Of a stretch of DNA of 64,000 bases, positions 28,599 through 37,589 are shown in pieces (the first letter of the stretch is position 1; every line of letters begins with the position of its first letter). The translations under genes and the position numbers were made by a program. Source of the DNA: Bog-473 sp963800725 (GTDB lineage Bacteria; Actinomycetota; Acidimicrobiia; Acidimicrobiales; RAAP-2); NCBI GenBank assembly GCA_963800725.1, contig CAWDCE010000003.1, positions 1-64,000 of the forward strand. Reading direction: 5' to 3'. The notes beneath the pieces were generated by a model. It ran no database searches. It was not told the origin of the DNA and worked only from the letters and a program-made list of their open reading frames with translations.

Positions 28599-29099
28599 CT
28601 ATGTCGTGGTAACCCGATCGAGGGCAATCTCGTAGTGGTGGACCTCAGGGTCGGCACCCACGAGTCGAAAGCCTGCTCGGATGAGCGTCCGTTGTGAGGC
28701 CAAGTTGTCTAGGGTCGTCTCGGCCACCACCTTGCGAAGCCCGTGGTCGACGGCAGTCGTGAGGAGGCCTGCCACGGCCTCTGCGGCGTAGCCATGCCCA
28801 CGAGCCGAAGGAGCCAATCCGTAGCCGATCTCAACGATGCCGTCGACTGGAGGGCCCTTGAAACCGATCCCCCCGATAGCCAATCCGTCCGAGAGGCGAC
28901 TGATTCGATAGAAGCCAAACGGTTGCTGCTCGCCGCGCTCGGCGCAGGCGCGCAGGTAGACGTTGGCTGCGATGACGTCTCCGTCGAAAGGGAAGTCAGG
29001 GGCCCACGCGTCCGTGGGACTGGGCTCTTTGGCAACGATGCGTTTGCCTTCGTCTACGTCGATCGTGTGCAGTTCAAGACGCGAGGTCCGCACGGTCAT
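28599..29099 (-). CDS. GNAT-family N-acetyltransferase (RimJ/RimL-like)
   Basis: A 166-residue acetyltransferase. LELHTIDVDEGKRIVAKEPS opens the fold, GFYRISRLSDGLAIGGIGFK forms beta4, and IGYGLAPSARGHGYAAEAVA contains the acetyl-CoA-binding RGHGY loop. TLDNLASQRTLIRAGFRLVG is the classical late helix of RimJ/RimL proteins, which acetylate protein N-termini or small amines. Intact; ATG start. Confidence 0.9.
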   Translation of the reverse strand: MTVRTSRLELHTIDVDEGKRIVAKEPSPTDAWAPDFPFDGDVIAANVYLRACAERGEQQPFGFYRISRLSDGLAIGGIGFKGPPVDGIVEIGYGLAPSARGHGYAAEAVAGLLTTAVDHGLRKVVAETTLDNLASQRTLIRAGFRLVGADPEVHHYEIALDRVTTT

Positions 29100-29134
29100 G
29101 CCACCACGATATCCAGTCGTCCCGGGGTCGCTAT

Positions 29135-29443
29135 TTAACGAACGAGGCGATGGACTTCGGTGATCGTCACTTCGGTCTCACCCATCTCTGACCGATCGAG
29201 GCCTCTAGCCGTAGCGACGTTGGCCATGGCCGGTATCAGGTGTGACTGGACGAACTGCTCAAATGCTTCGACCGAGTCCCCTACGTCGACGCCGTGTGCG
29301 CGGCCGTCCTTTTCGAAGTGCACATGCACGATGTCGCCGGGCGGGAGTTCGGCGTTCACGCCCATTTCATCGCTCACGTCATCGAGTACCTCGATGATGA
29401 CCCCAACGGCAAGGACATCTTCGATCAGAACCGCCATGGTCAT
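29135..29443 (-). CDS. Small uncharacterised acidic protein
   Basis: A 102-residue soluble product with no recognised family: VLAVGVIIEVLDDVSDEMGV, DIVHVHFEKDGRAHGVDVGD and FEQFVQSHLIPAMANVATAR. The start at 29443 (MTMAVL) follows a G-rich AAGGGGGGG ribosome site. The rich D/E content and intact frame support it as real. It is divergent from the GntR gene, 200 bp away. Confidence 0.55.
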   Translation of the reverse strand: MTMAVLIEDVLAVGVIIEVLDDVSDEMGVNAELPPGDIVHVHFEKDGRAHGVDVGDSVEAFEQFVQSHLIPAMANVATARGLDRSEMGETEVTITEVHRLVR

Positions 29444-29642
29444 GCCCCCCCCTTGTTGCAGTTGTGCACCGCTTGACAGGGGGTCGGGTTGGGCGACGGG
29501 GGAGGGGAGTCGCTTGTTTGCGGCCCCGCTGACGCTTCACGTCCTTTCGCCCCGAACGCCGAGCAGGCGACACCGCGTGGCACTTACGAGGCAGATCAGC
29601 GTCTTTACACGTCTTCAAGATAGATCTACTGTGAATAGAACC

Positions 29643-29990
29643 ATGTTGGAGATGAAGATCGACCGTCGTGAGCAGATTGCCCTCCACGATCAGGTCGCCG
29701 TGGAGATCCGGAAGGCCATTGCCGACGGTGAGGCCCGTGCGGAGAGCGTCTGCCGTTGGCCAAGGACATCGCAGTCGTTCTCGGGGTCAACAAGAACACA
29801 GTGCTGCGGGCCCTCCACATCTTGCGCGACGAAGGACTGCTTGAGTTCAGGCGGGGTCGTGGCGTGACGGTAGTGGGCGAAGCGCAACACGGCCTCGTGG
29901 TGAGCCAAGCCCGAGAATTTCATGGCGTTCGCACGACAATACGGCTATCGCCACAGCGACGTGCTCAAGCTGATTGAAGATCTTTCGTGA
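29643..29990 (+). pseudogene. GntR-family (YtrA-type) transcriptional regulator, two indels
   Basis: A short winged-helix regulator: MKIDRREQIALHDQVAVEIR KAIADGEARA, then, one base out of frame, LPLAKDIAVVLGVNKNTVLR ALHILRDEGLLEFRRGRG, the HTH recognition helix and wing. After VVSQAREF a second indel restores MAFARQYGYRHSDVLKLIED. The first break is at 29740, where GCGGAGAGCG has lost one G relative to GCGGGAGAGCG; the second is an extra C after GAATTT. With about 115 residues and no effector domain it is of YtrA type, typically controlling adjacent membrane or transporter genes. The stop overlaps the GTG of the next gene. Confidence 0.75.
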
Positions 29991-30080
29991 CCGTCACCGA
30001 CACTGCTCCGAGGCAAACGCGGAGACGTTGAGCCGCAAGCGCTATTCCCAGAGGCTCGACGGCGTCGTCGACGCCGGTGG

Positions 30081-31091
30081 TTGCTCGGGGCTGGGCTACT
30101 CATTGTGGTTGCGGCTCCGGCGCTTGCCTTGCTCGCATCGAGCGGCTCTGGGCCTCGCGCACATTCTCATCCCGGCCCCAGAGGGAGTCGTCTGGCGAGA
30201 TGGGTACCACCGTTGGGTCCACATGTCGGGGCTCCATCGATCTTCGTCGCAGGGGATGGAAAGGGCGGAGCTGGTGTGTATTCAACAGCCTCCGGCACGC
30301 TCATCCGAACGCTGAGCCCACAAGGCCCAGGCGGACCTGACCAACAGGTGACGCTTTCTGGTGATCGCCAAAGTGTCTATTTCTCCCAGCCAGCCGGGTC
30401 ATGCAGCGGATCCATTGTGCGCGTTCCGCTGTCTGGTGCGTCTGCTCCGGTGGCGGTCATCTCGCAGGCTGGACTCGTTCCTCTCGCCCCTTCGGCCGAT
30501 CCTGCGTCAAGCGCGTTGGCCTGGGTCGGCGAGACCTGCACACCGCCAGGGGGAAGAGCGAGCGGGGAAGCGACTGCGACGCTCTACTTATCTGATCTCG
30601 CCTCTCAAAGCACCACAAATCTCGGGCGTTACTCCGGACAAGTCAGCGACAATGAGATCGCTTGGAGTTCCGACGGGAAGAGGCTGGCCGTCCAGAGCGG
30701 TTCGACGATGGAGGTTCTGGGTGTCGCGCCTCGATCCTCCCGAGACGAGGTGTCGATCAATGTGCCGACTGATTGCAGATTGACGAATCCGGCGTTCTTT
30801 CCGCACGCTGACAAGTTGGCGGCCATCCGAACTTGCTACACACCGACGGGACTCCTTCGCTCAAGCATCGCTCTGGTGTTCAACCTCGCGAATTTCGAGC
30901 CCGAGGCGATTATCGCCACCGCGCCGCCAGGAGCGTTCTTCAGGGGGCTTTCCATCGATAGGTCCGGACAACACATCTTGCTCGGTCTCAACGGCCAGTT
31001 GCACGGTTCCCCCGGTGGCGAAGATGTGCAAGTGGAGAACGGAAGACTTGTGGAGGTAAGCCGTGACGCACCGACCGACGCGGAGTGGTGA
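30081..31091 (+). CDS. Membrane-anchored or secreted TolB/WD40-like beta-propeller protein
   Basis: After an Arg-rich stretch (about seven Arg encoded from 30057) comes a hydrophobic signal/anchor WLLGAGLLIVVAAPALALLA. The exported part has propeller-like segments: GDGKGGAGVYSTASGTLIRT, QQVTLSGDRQSVYFSQPAGS, NEIAWSSDGKRLAVQSGS, NPAFFPHADKLAAIRTC and LSIDRSGQHILLGLNG. The best natural start is the GTG at 29987 overlapping the gntR stop (VTVTDTAPRQTRRR), but that frame stops at 30031, so one frame change near 30025 is needed. The TTG at 30081 is only the first start of the intact frame. Function unknown; probable co-expression with gntR. Confidence 0.6.
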   Translation: MLGAGLLIVVAAPALALLASSGSGPRAHSHPGPRGSRLARWVPPLGPHVGAPSIFVAGDGKGGAGVYSTASGTLIRTLSPQGPGGPDQQVTLSGDRQSVYFSQPAGSCSGSIVRVPLSGASAPVAVISQAGLVPLAPSADPASSALAWVGETCTPPGGRASGEATATLYLSDLASQSTTNLGRYSGQVSDNEIAWSSDGKRLAVQSGSTMEVLGVAPRSSRDEVSINVPTDCRLTNPAFFPHADKLAAIRTCYTPTGLLRSSIALVFNLANFEPEAIIATAPPGAFFRGLSIDRSGQHILLGLNGQLHGSPGGEDVQVENGRLVEVSRDAPTDAEW

Positions 31092-31150
31092 GGATCACTC
31101 CCTCGGTCCAACAAAATAGTTCGTCGCGAGTTGTCGAGACTCGTGTCGCC

Positions 31151-31179
31151 GTGTGCCGGGATTAAGTGTGCCGGATTAA
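31151..31179. repeat. Short tandem duplication (15 bp + 14 bp)
   Basis: GTGTGCCGGGATTAA is followed directly by GTGTGCCGGATTAA and then GTGTG again. The copies differ by one G in a G run. It lies 60 bp after the propeller gene. Confidence 0.8.
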
Positions 31180-31460
31180 GTGTGACAGCTCGACGCACTG
31201 AGTTGTCGCTACCCGATCCGCCCAATGACCGGCACTGCGCTACCGAATTCGGTTGGGCTCGGCCGACGCCTGCCACTGACGTCTGATCAGACCGTAAACC
31301 CATGAACCCGATGCCACGCCCTCGACGTGCCATTCGAGGATCGTCTCCACCGTCGTGCGGGGCCTCCCAGTCAAGAATTATCGGGCCGAGGTCACTTTGA
31401 CTCCGCACATTCCGAGCGGTACTTCGCTCCGATGGAGCGCGAACGTGGGACGAGTCGTTG

Positions 31461-31598
31461 ATGGGTCGACTCATTCACCGCAAGCTCCGGAGCGTGTATC
31501 GACAGGTAATGGACGCGCTCATTGAAGCGAGTGAACTTCGACAGGAAAATGGAGATCGCAACGAGCACCGCACCGAGGCATGGGGCGAGAGCTCGTAG
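31461..31598 (+). CDS. Very small ORF of unknown function
   Basis: A 45-codon frame, MGRLIHRKLRSVYRQVMDAL then IEASELRQENG, predicted helical and amphipathic. The frame is open upstream to 31401 without an ATG, so it may be the 3' end of a longer broken gene. No family is recognised. Confidence 0.25.
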   Translation: MGRLIHRKLRSVYRQVMDALIEASELRQENGDRNEHRTEAWGESS

Positions 31599-31659
31599 TC
31601 ACTGTGCGCAACGAACCGGCGACCGGCATCGCTAGCCTGTCAGGCCGAGGAGGGACTGC

Positions 31660-32262
31660 ATGGTCCATTCAGACCGCCGGGGCACGTTGATTGATTCTTA
31701 CGAGAACGCCGCGGTCATCATCTCAGGTATAACCGCGGACGAGGTCGGCCACCCGACGCCGTGTCCGGGGCTATGACGTGGCCGCACTGATCGACCACCT
31801 CGTCGAAGCGGGCCACCGGGTAGCCGCACTCGGCCGTGGGCAGGCACCTCCGCCCGGAGATGAGTCCCCGCACGTGGAACTCTCCGACGTGCCCGGAGAG
31901 CTCCGTGGCGCGGCACAACAGGCGGCGCAAGCATGGGGCGACGATTCCCGCTTGTCCATGCGGCACACGATGCCGTGGGGGGAGGAGTACACGGGGGCCA
32001 CCCTCGTGGACATGTACGTCGCAGAACTCGCGCACACGCCTGGGACCTGGCCAGGGCCACCGGACAGATCGACATGTTGGATTCTTCCCTTGCCTCGCCT
32101 GCGCTCGAGGGGGCACGGGCCATGATCAAACCCGAGTACCGCAACATGGTCGGACCCGGAGTCCCTTTCGGAGCCGAGGTCCCCCCAACTCGGGGTGCTG
32201 ACGACTGGGAACGCCTCGCTGCCTTCATGGGGCGCGACCCACGGTCGACGCTCGCGCCATAG
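31660..32262 (+). pseudogene. TIGR03086-type (mycothiol-dependent isomerase/DinB fold) protein, two frameshifts
   Basis: The ATG at 31660 follows GAGGAGGG. Segments: TLIDSYENAAVIISGITADE with VGHPTPCPG, then (one base on) YDVAALIDHLVEAGHRVAAL GRG with the metal His, DMYVAELAHTWD after a second change near 32040, and LARATGQIDMLDSSLASPAL through PFGAEVPPTRGADDWERLAA FMGRDP. This is the standard TIGR03086 architecture, four-helix bundle with three metal His. The first break is an extra G in a GGGG run at about 31775. The rebuilt length is about 200 residues. Function in this lineage unknown. Confidence 0.75.
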
Positions 32263-32516
32263 GCGACGGGCAGCGTGCCGGGCTTTCGACCGACCCGACG
32301 TCTTGCGCCGGCGGTTGGGTCGGCGGTCGCGGTGATTGGTTTCGAGCGCCGGTGGCCGACATAGCTGGCGCTGGGATTGCGGCCCTTCCGATCAATGTGC
32401 CGCCAATCGCTCCCGACTACCCACAGTGCGCATCGCCAAGCGCACACTGCGCTGACCCCCACCGCAGAACTCATTTTCGAAAAGCGCTGCTCTGGGCCGC
32501 AGTATCTTCAAAGGCG

Positions 32517-33311
32517 ATGAAAGAGACCGGACAACGTGGGGTCGGTGGACGTCGCGAGGTCGTGGCTGAGGTGGAAGGCAAGATTGAAGTCGTTGTCGCC
32601 CATCACGAGCGCGCGACGTTGCGCGTCGGCGACGTATTCCTCAAGATTGACACTGACCAAACGTGCTCGGGGGTGGAAGTCGAGGCAATGACTCTGGCGC
32701 CGATTCGCACTCCTCAGGTGCTTTGGCACAAGCCTCCGGTACTCGCGCTCGCCGCGCTCGGTGGGGTGGCTCTCGGCCACCTCGGCGAGCGGTCGACTGC
32801 CTCGTCGCGAGCATGGGCGGCGGCGGGCGCCGCCGCTCGGGTGCTGCACGACGCACCGCTGCCGCCGTGGCCCGCCATGAATCTGGACAACGCGGCTTCG
32901 CTGCTCGAGCGTGGGTGCGAGTGGCTCATCACCAAGGGCGTCCTTCCCGCCGACGTGGTCACGCGGAATCACCGCATTGCCGAAGCCGCCCTCCGGTCGT
33001 GGACGCCGGTGTTCATCCACGGCGACCTGCAGGTCGACCACGTGTTCGTCGACGCGGACGAGGTCACCGGCGTCATCGACTGGTCCGACGCGGGCCACGG
33101 CGACGCCCTGTTCGATCTCGCCATCTTGACCCTCGGCCACCAAGAGCACCTTGGTGACGTGGTCGCAGGCTACGGCGTCGACGTCGACGTCGATGTAATC
33201 CGCGCCTGGTGGTCGTGGCGATGCCTGGTGGCGGGTCGATGGCTGATCGAGCACGGCTTCGACCCATCCTCGCCAGGCTGCGAGTTCGCCGTGCTGAGAT
33301 CTCAAATGTGA
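32517..33311 (+). CDS. Aminoglycoside-phosphotransferase-fold kinase
   Basis: An intact 264-residue member. VFLKIDTDQTCSGVEVEAMT supplies the ATP-binding Lys, TPQVLWHKPPVLALAALGGV is the hinge, and VFIHGDLQVDHVFVDADEVT GVIDWSDAGHGDALFDLA contains the catalytic HGDxxxxH and the metal Asp. The region VDVDVDV is encoded by a short GTCGAC repeat. The ATG at 32517 is chosen; upstream translation is not family-like. Family substrates include antibiotics and sugar alcohols; the target is unknown. Confidence 0.85.
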   Translation: MKETGQRGVGGRREVVAEVEGKIEVVVAHHERATLRVGDVFLKIDTDQTCSGVEVEAMTLAPIRTPQVLWHKPPVLALAALGGVALGHLGERSTASSRAWAAAGAAARVLHDAPLPPWPAMNLDNAASLLERGCEWLITKGVLPADVVTRNHRIAEAALRSWTPVFIHGDLQVDHVFVDADEVTGVIDWSDAGHGDALFDLAILTLGHQEHLGDVVAGYGVDVDVDVIRAWWSWRCLVAGRWLIEHGFDPSSPGCEFAVLRSQM

Positions 33312-33499
33312 GACTCCACCGAGCAGCCCAGACTCGGTCTGAGATGCGGGTCGCACGGCACCGGACGGGCGGGGAAGTGTCATTTCAATCACTTGTGACC
33401 GGTCGACACTTGTTGGCGGTTCGTGCGTCGCTCAAGAGCGTCTGATCGCCGTGGCCGGGCAGATGCATCGTGGAGCCCCGGGGCGGGGAAGCCTAGGGG

Positions 33500-34422
33500 C
33501 TAGAAATGCCAGCCCGAAGGGATCCAAGGGACCGGGACGGCCATGCCGTCGACGAACAAGGATCCGCGTATCTGCGCACTGAGTCGTGCCTGATGAAGTA
33601 CACCGAACGCCCACTGCTGGGCCGAGGTGAGCCCGTCGATGCGGAGGTCACCCTCGGAGCCGGCGAGGAACCGCCACAAGAGGACGGAGGCTGTCTGTTC
33701 GTCGCTTGCGCCGAGCATCGACAGGCGATCGGGGTGCCAAAGCACCCATCCTCGCCCGGGGCCGCTGTCCACTACGTCCATGCGGCACCGCCCGTCACTG
33801 AGCGCAAACGCCACGTCCTCGGTACGTGAACGACCCAGCTGTGCCTCCACCTCGGCCACCAAATCGAGGTCTCCCGCATCACCATCGCGGCCCGGCAACG
33901 AGGAGGGGATGGCCCGGCGGTCGGGGTGGCCTCCCATCTCGGCGGTCGGGTGCATGGCCAGTCCGGCCATGAAGTAGCGGCGCATGGCCTTTGGATCGGG
34001 CGAGGATTGGATCATGCGCACGCTCGCACCGGCGGCGTAGCTCAATGCCGCCTCGATGAGCCGTGCTCCCGCACCCCGGCTCTGGAAATCTGGGTGGACG
34101 AACAGCATCGAGAGCCCCCAGAAGCTCTCTCGTGTCGCACCGACTCAGCGACGCCCACCACCTGACCTTCGGAGACCGCCACCCAGGCCCCGGGCCCGTC
34201 ACGCTCTACGAAACGGGTATGACCCACGCGCCTCGCTGCGATTTGGGCGTCGTCCGGCGGGGTGTGCGGCGGGATTTTCCCCGCTGCTGCCAGACCGGCA
34301 TCGGCGGCCTCGACCACGGCGATCACCGCATCGATGTCGGTGAGGGCCATCGGTCGCACGTCCCACCCTCCCGCATCGCCGACCGCTGCCGGACCGCGAT
34401 GTGACGCTTTCCATCTCCCCAT
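33500..34422 (-). pseudogene. GNAT-family N-acetyltransferase, one frameshift
   Basis: The N-terminal part (ATG at 34422) reads WDVRPMALTDIDAVIAVVEA, then ARRVGHTRFVERDGPGAWVA VSEGQVVGVAES. The frame changes near 34110, next to a C5 run, and continues as LSMLFVHPDFQSRGAGARLI EAALSYA, with the acetyl-CoA loop QSRGAG, then PDPKAMRRYFMAGLAMHPTA. The C-terminal ~150 residues (VLWHPDRLSMLGASDEQTAS, WRFLAGSEGDLRIDGLTSAQ) form a second degenerate GNAT-like unit. A two-unit acetyltransferase of about 307 residues is rebuilt. Substrate unknown. Confidence 0.75.
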
Positions 34423-34634
34423 GCTGGCACGAGGTGGCGTCGACCCGCTTGCCCTCGCCCGAGCAGTGGACGCGGTTGCGCAAAAAGGGATTGGTGGTTC
34501 TCGTCGCCGAAGGTGCGGTGTTCGATCTGCGACGGGGCGACGGCACCCCGCCGGCACCCGCACAACCGATTTGGGAACCGAGCGCTACGGTGCGTCGAGA
34601 AGCAAAATGGGCGGCGAGAGAATGGAGAACGGCG

Positions 34635-35081
34635 ATGACCTCGAAAACCGACTTTACCGACGATGAATGGAAGCTGATCCTCGAAGCGCCTCCGAGCGCG
34701 GGAATGATCGTTGTCACCGCCCAGCGCGGAGGCTCGTTCCGCGAGACCATCGCTATGGCCAGGGCCTACGTCGATGCCCGTCAAGAACATGGCAAGAGCC
34801 AGCTGCTCGATGAGATCGTCGCGGCCAAACCCGAACGGGATCACACCCACTATCACTCGCCTGAAGAGCTCAAAGCGCACGGGCTCCAACTTCTGGGTGA
34901 TTCGGTTGTCCTGCTCGAGGGCAAGGCCACGCCCGAAGAGGTCGAGGCGTACCGCCGATTCATCGTCACGCTATCCCACAAGGTCGCCGCGGCCCATCGC
35001 GAGAATGGCCAAGACGAGAGCGAAGCTGAGCTGGCGGCGATCAACGACATCACCGAGGCCTTGGGTTCGGGGAGCGTCTGA
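34635..35081 (+). CDS. Uncharacterised helical protein
   Basis: A 148-residue product from the ATG at 34635, which follows GGAGAAC. Segments: FTDDEWKLILEAPPSAGMIV, GSFRETIAMARAYVDARQEH, SPEELKAHGLQLLGDSVVLL and KATPEEVEAYRRFIVTLSHK VAAAH. It is strongly helical, charged and intact. This type recurs in actinobacteria without known function, to my knowledge. A strong hairpin terminator follows 24 nt after the stop, showing a monocistronic end. Confidence 0.7.
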   Translation: MTSKTDFTDDEWKLILEAPPSAGMIVVTAQRGGSFRETIAMARAYVDARQEHGKSQLLDEIVAAKPERDHTHYHSPEELKAHGLQLLGDSVVLLEGKATPEEVEAYRRFIVTLSHKVAAAHRENGQDESEAELAAINDITEALGSGSV

Positions 35082-35104
35082 GGGGTGTCTCCATCCGGCG
35101 GACG

Positions 35105-35134
35105 GGGACCTTGAATCCGGGGTCCCTCTTCTTT
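35105..35134 (+). terminator. Rho-independent terminator
   Basis: GGGACC (35105-35110) pairs with GGTCCC (35121-35126) around a 10-nt loop, followed by TCTTCTTT. It lies 24 nt after the stop of the preceding gene. Confidence 0.7.
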
Positions 35135-35496
35135 GGGCAATAGTTGCTGAAAATTGGGATGGGCGATTCATCGGGCCTCAGAATGGTTGTGCTCGCCGGT
35201 CTCGCGATTGCCTCGTTGTACGGTCCTGCGAAACAAGGGAGCCATCCGCCGCGCCACTGGTGCTGGTTGGTGCGGATTTCAAGGTTGTTGCGAGCGCGAG
35301 GGTGCCGGCAGTTGACGAGTATTTGGCCAAGCGGCCAAGCATCGCCGGGTACCTCTAAAGCGGGGGTTGCTTGCGCACCGTGAGCGGAGCGCCGTAGCCA
35401 CGGACGCCCTCCAAGGTGCTCGCGCTCCGCGAGTCCACCGGTTAGGTAGCGTCACCATGGAGCAGTTTGCAATATTCCAGCGCCCCGGAGGTAGCC
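35135..35496. other. No convincing gene
   Basis: About 360 bp. One plus-strand frame ending at 35358 contains LVLVGADFKVVASARVPAVD EYLAKRPS, which is protein-like, but there is no start or family. It may be a remnant. Confidence 0.35.
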
Positions 35497-36156
35497 GTGT
35501 CCCAGATTCGAGTCCACAACTTCTCAATCTCTTTAGACGGGTTCGGGACGGGCGAGGGCTTGACGTTCGATGCGCCGTTCGGCCACGCCGGCCATCGTCT
35601 CCACGAGTGGGTGTTCCCCACCCACTTTGGACGCTCGATCATCATGGGACAGTCAGGAGGCACCACCGGAGTCGACAACGCGTTCGCGGAACGTCTCGAC
35701 GTCGGGTTCGGCGCTGAGATCATGGGCCGCCACAAGTTCGGTCCCCAGACCGGCCCGTGGACCGATGTCGGAACCGACGACGAGTGGCGGGGCTGGTGGG
35801 GGCCGAACCCGCCGTTCCACACGCCGGTGTTCGTGCTGACGCACCATCCGCGCCCGTCGATCGAGATGGAAGGTGGCACCGTGTTTCACTTCGTCGACGC
35901 CCCTGCGCAAGCGGCACTCGATCTCGCCCGGGAGGCCGCAGGTGACCTCGACGTGCGCATCGGCGGTGGGCCGACCGTCGTCCGCGACTTCCTCGCCGCC
36001 GATCTCATCGACTCCCTCCATGTCGTGGTGGTACCGATCCTGCTCGGCCGCGGCGTTCGACTGTGGGACGGCCTCGAAGGCATTGAGGAGCGCTACCACA
36101 GTGAAGCAGTCTCGTCGCCGAGCGGCGTGACCCATCTGACCTGGACGCGCCGTTGA
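35497..36156 (+). CDS. Dihydrofolate-reductase-like (RibD C-terminal) protein
   Basis: The GTG at 35497 has a good CGGAGG ribosome site 6 nt upstream, which decides the start over 35467. The N-terminus (SQIRVHNFSISLDGFGTG), EIMGRHKFGPQTGPW, PVFVLTHHPRPSIEMEGGT and LDVRIGGGPTVVRDFLAADL IDSLHVVVVPILLGRGVRLW follow the family order and include the GGG-x-T NADPH-binding turn. At 219 residues it is the usual size. Members are reductases of mostly unknown substrate. Intact. Confidence 0.88.
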   Translation: MSQIRVHNFSISLDGFGTGEGLTFDAPFGHAGHRLHEWVFPTHFGRSIIMGQSGGTTGVDNAFAERLDVGFGAEIMGRHKFGPQTGPWTDVGTDDEWRGWWGPNPPFHTPVFVLTHHPRPSIEMEGGTVFHFVDAPAQAALDLAREAAGDLDVRIGGGPTVVRDFLAADLIDSLHVVVVPILLGRGVRLWDGLEGIEERYHSEAVSSPSGVTHLTWTRR

Positions 36157-36653
36157 TATTGGGCGGGAACAACAGACCTGCCCCTGAGCGCTCGGGCACA
36201 CAGCGATCATCAGGGGCGTCGAATGGGCAGGACGTGAGCGCGACCGGTGATTTCGATGGGGCGCCGAGGTCGCGCCACGTCAAAGCCCGATTGGCCAACC
36301 ACAGATAGGTCGTCGATGCGATTGGCTCTTGGTGGCGCTTGGGTCTCGATCTCACGGAGGATGGCTGGGGGAGAAACGCACAACCCACTGCCGCCGGGAT
36401 CCCGAGCGCGGTGGGTGCCCCGACGACCCGCGGTGCACCAATGCGGCCACAGCCGGCTTCGCGTCGGACGACGAGCTCTGTGTGACTTCGCCCGGCGCGT
36501 GCACCTCCACCTGCAGCGCCGGTGATCAAACCATGCCCGCAGAGATGATCCATGCAGTGACCCCGGACCTCTGCGAGGGGGGGATAACCCCCGCCCAAAG
36601 ACACCAACTAGCGGTATTCCGCTCCCTGCGTCGCTTCCTTAACGTTCACAGGG
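36157..36653. other. No convincing gene; presumed promoter region of the ABC/two-component operon
   Basis: About 500 bp. Frames on both strands are motif-free. A short GGGGGG-ATAA-CCCCC palindrome lies at about 36578-36594, upstream of the operon. Confidence 0.4.
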
Positions 36654-37589
36654 ATGATTACGGCTCACTCACTCACGAAGCGATATGGCGAAACGGCGGC
36701 CGTGGACGGCCTGACCTTCGAGGTCCGGCCCGGGGTGGTCACCGGGTTCTTGGGTCCCAACGGATCGGGCAAGTCGACGACGATGCGCATGATCATGGGG
36801 CTCGATCGGCCGGACGAGGGATCGGCGCTCATCGCAGGCAAGGCCTACCGCGAGTTGGGTTGGCCGCTCCGTGAGGTTGGCGCCCTCCTTGACGCCAAGG
36901 CGTTTCACCCGTCGCGCACGGCCCGCAATCACCTGGGGTGGCTGGCTTCGATGAACGACATCCCACCCGGCCGGGTCGACGAAGTGCTCGACCAGGTGGG
37001 CCTCACTTCGGTCGCCAAGGGCCGGGTGGGCAAGTTCTCCCTCGGCATGACCCAGCGCCTCGGGATTGCCGCTGCGCTGCTCGGCGACCCGGGCGTGCTC
37101 CTTTTCGACGAACCGGTGAACGGGCTCGACCCAGAGGGCATTCGCTGGGTCCGCCATTTCTTGCGCGAACTGGCGGAGGAGGGCCGGACCGTCTTGGTGT
37201 CGAGTCATCTGATCAGCGAGATGGCGCTCACCGCCGAGCGATTGGTCGTGATCGGGCGGGGCCGGCTGATTGCCGAGACCAGTGTGGCCGACTTCATCGC
37301 CCGAAGCGGCGGGGGTACCGTCAAGCTCGTCACGCCGGACCCCGGGGGGTTCGCCGCCGCGCTCAACGCAGCCGGGGCGACGATCGAACGCAATGGTGGA
37401 TCGTTGATGGTGGCGGGATTGACCTCGCCCGAGATCGGCGATCTGGCTGTGCGCCACGGGCTCGGGATCCACGAACTCACCCCGGTCACCGCATCGTTGG
37501 AGGACGCCTTTATGGAGTTGACCCATGACGACGTTGAATACCGACCTTCGACCATGCCCGAGCAAGCGGCGATTGGAAAGACGCGATGA
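36654..37589 (+). CDS. ABC transporter ATP-binding protein (ABC-2/drug-export type)
   Basis: A 311-residue ATPase driving the adjacent ABC-2 permease. Walker A is GFLGPNGSGKST (residues 31-42), the signature is KFSLGMTQRLGIAAALLG, Walker B is VLLFDEPVNGLDPEG, and the switch His is in VLVSSHLISEM. The C-terminal ~90 residues (GGGTVKLVTPDPGGFAAALN to ASLEDAFMELTHDDVEYRP) are the usual accessory domain of bacteriocin/antibiotic exporter ATPases. The stop overlaps the permease start (ATGA). The first gene of a four-gene operon. Confidence 0.95.
   Translation: MITAHSLTKRYGETAAVDGLTFEVRPGVVTGFLGPNGSGKSTTMRMIMGLDRPDEGSALIAGKAYRELGWPLREVGALLDAKAFHPSRTARNHLGWLASMNDIPPGRVDEVLDQVGLTSVAKGRVGKFSLGMTQRLGIAAALLGDPGVLLFDEPVNGLDPEGIRWVRHFLRELAEEGRTVLVSSHLISEMALTAERLVVIGRGRLIAETSVADFIARSGGGTVKLVTPDPGGFAAALNAAGATIERNGGSLMVAGLTSPEIGDLAVRHGLGIHELTPVTASLEDAFMELTHDDVEYRPSTMPEQAAIGKTR

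Noticed and set aside
33177..33195. GTCGAC repeat in the phosphotransferase gene
   Set aside because: It is in frame (six-base unit), so it cannot switch expression, and it simply encodes VDVDV.
32508..33392. 294-residue minus-strand frame
   Set aside because: It is antisense to an intact phosphotransferase with clear catalytic motifs.
36005..36607. 200-residue minus-strand frame in the gap before the ABC operon
   Set aside because: No motif, partly antisense to the DHFR-like gene, and no plausible ribosome site.
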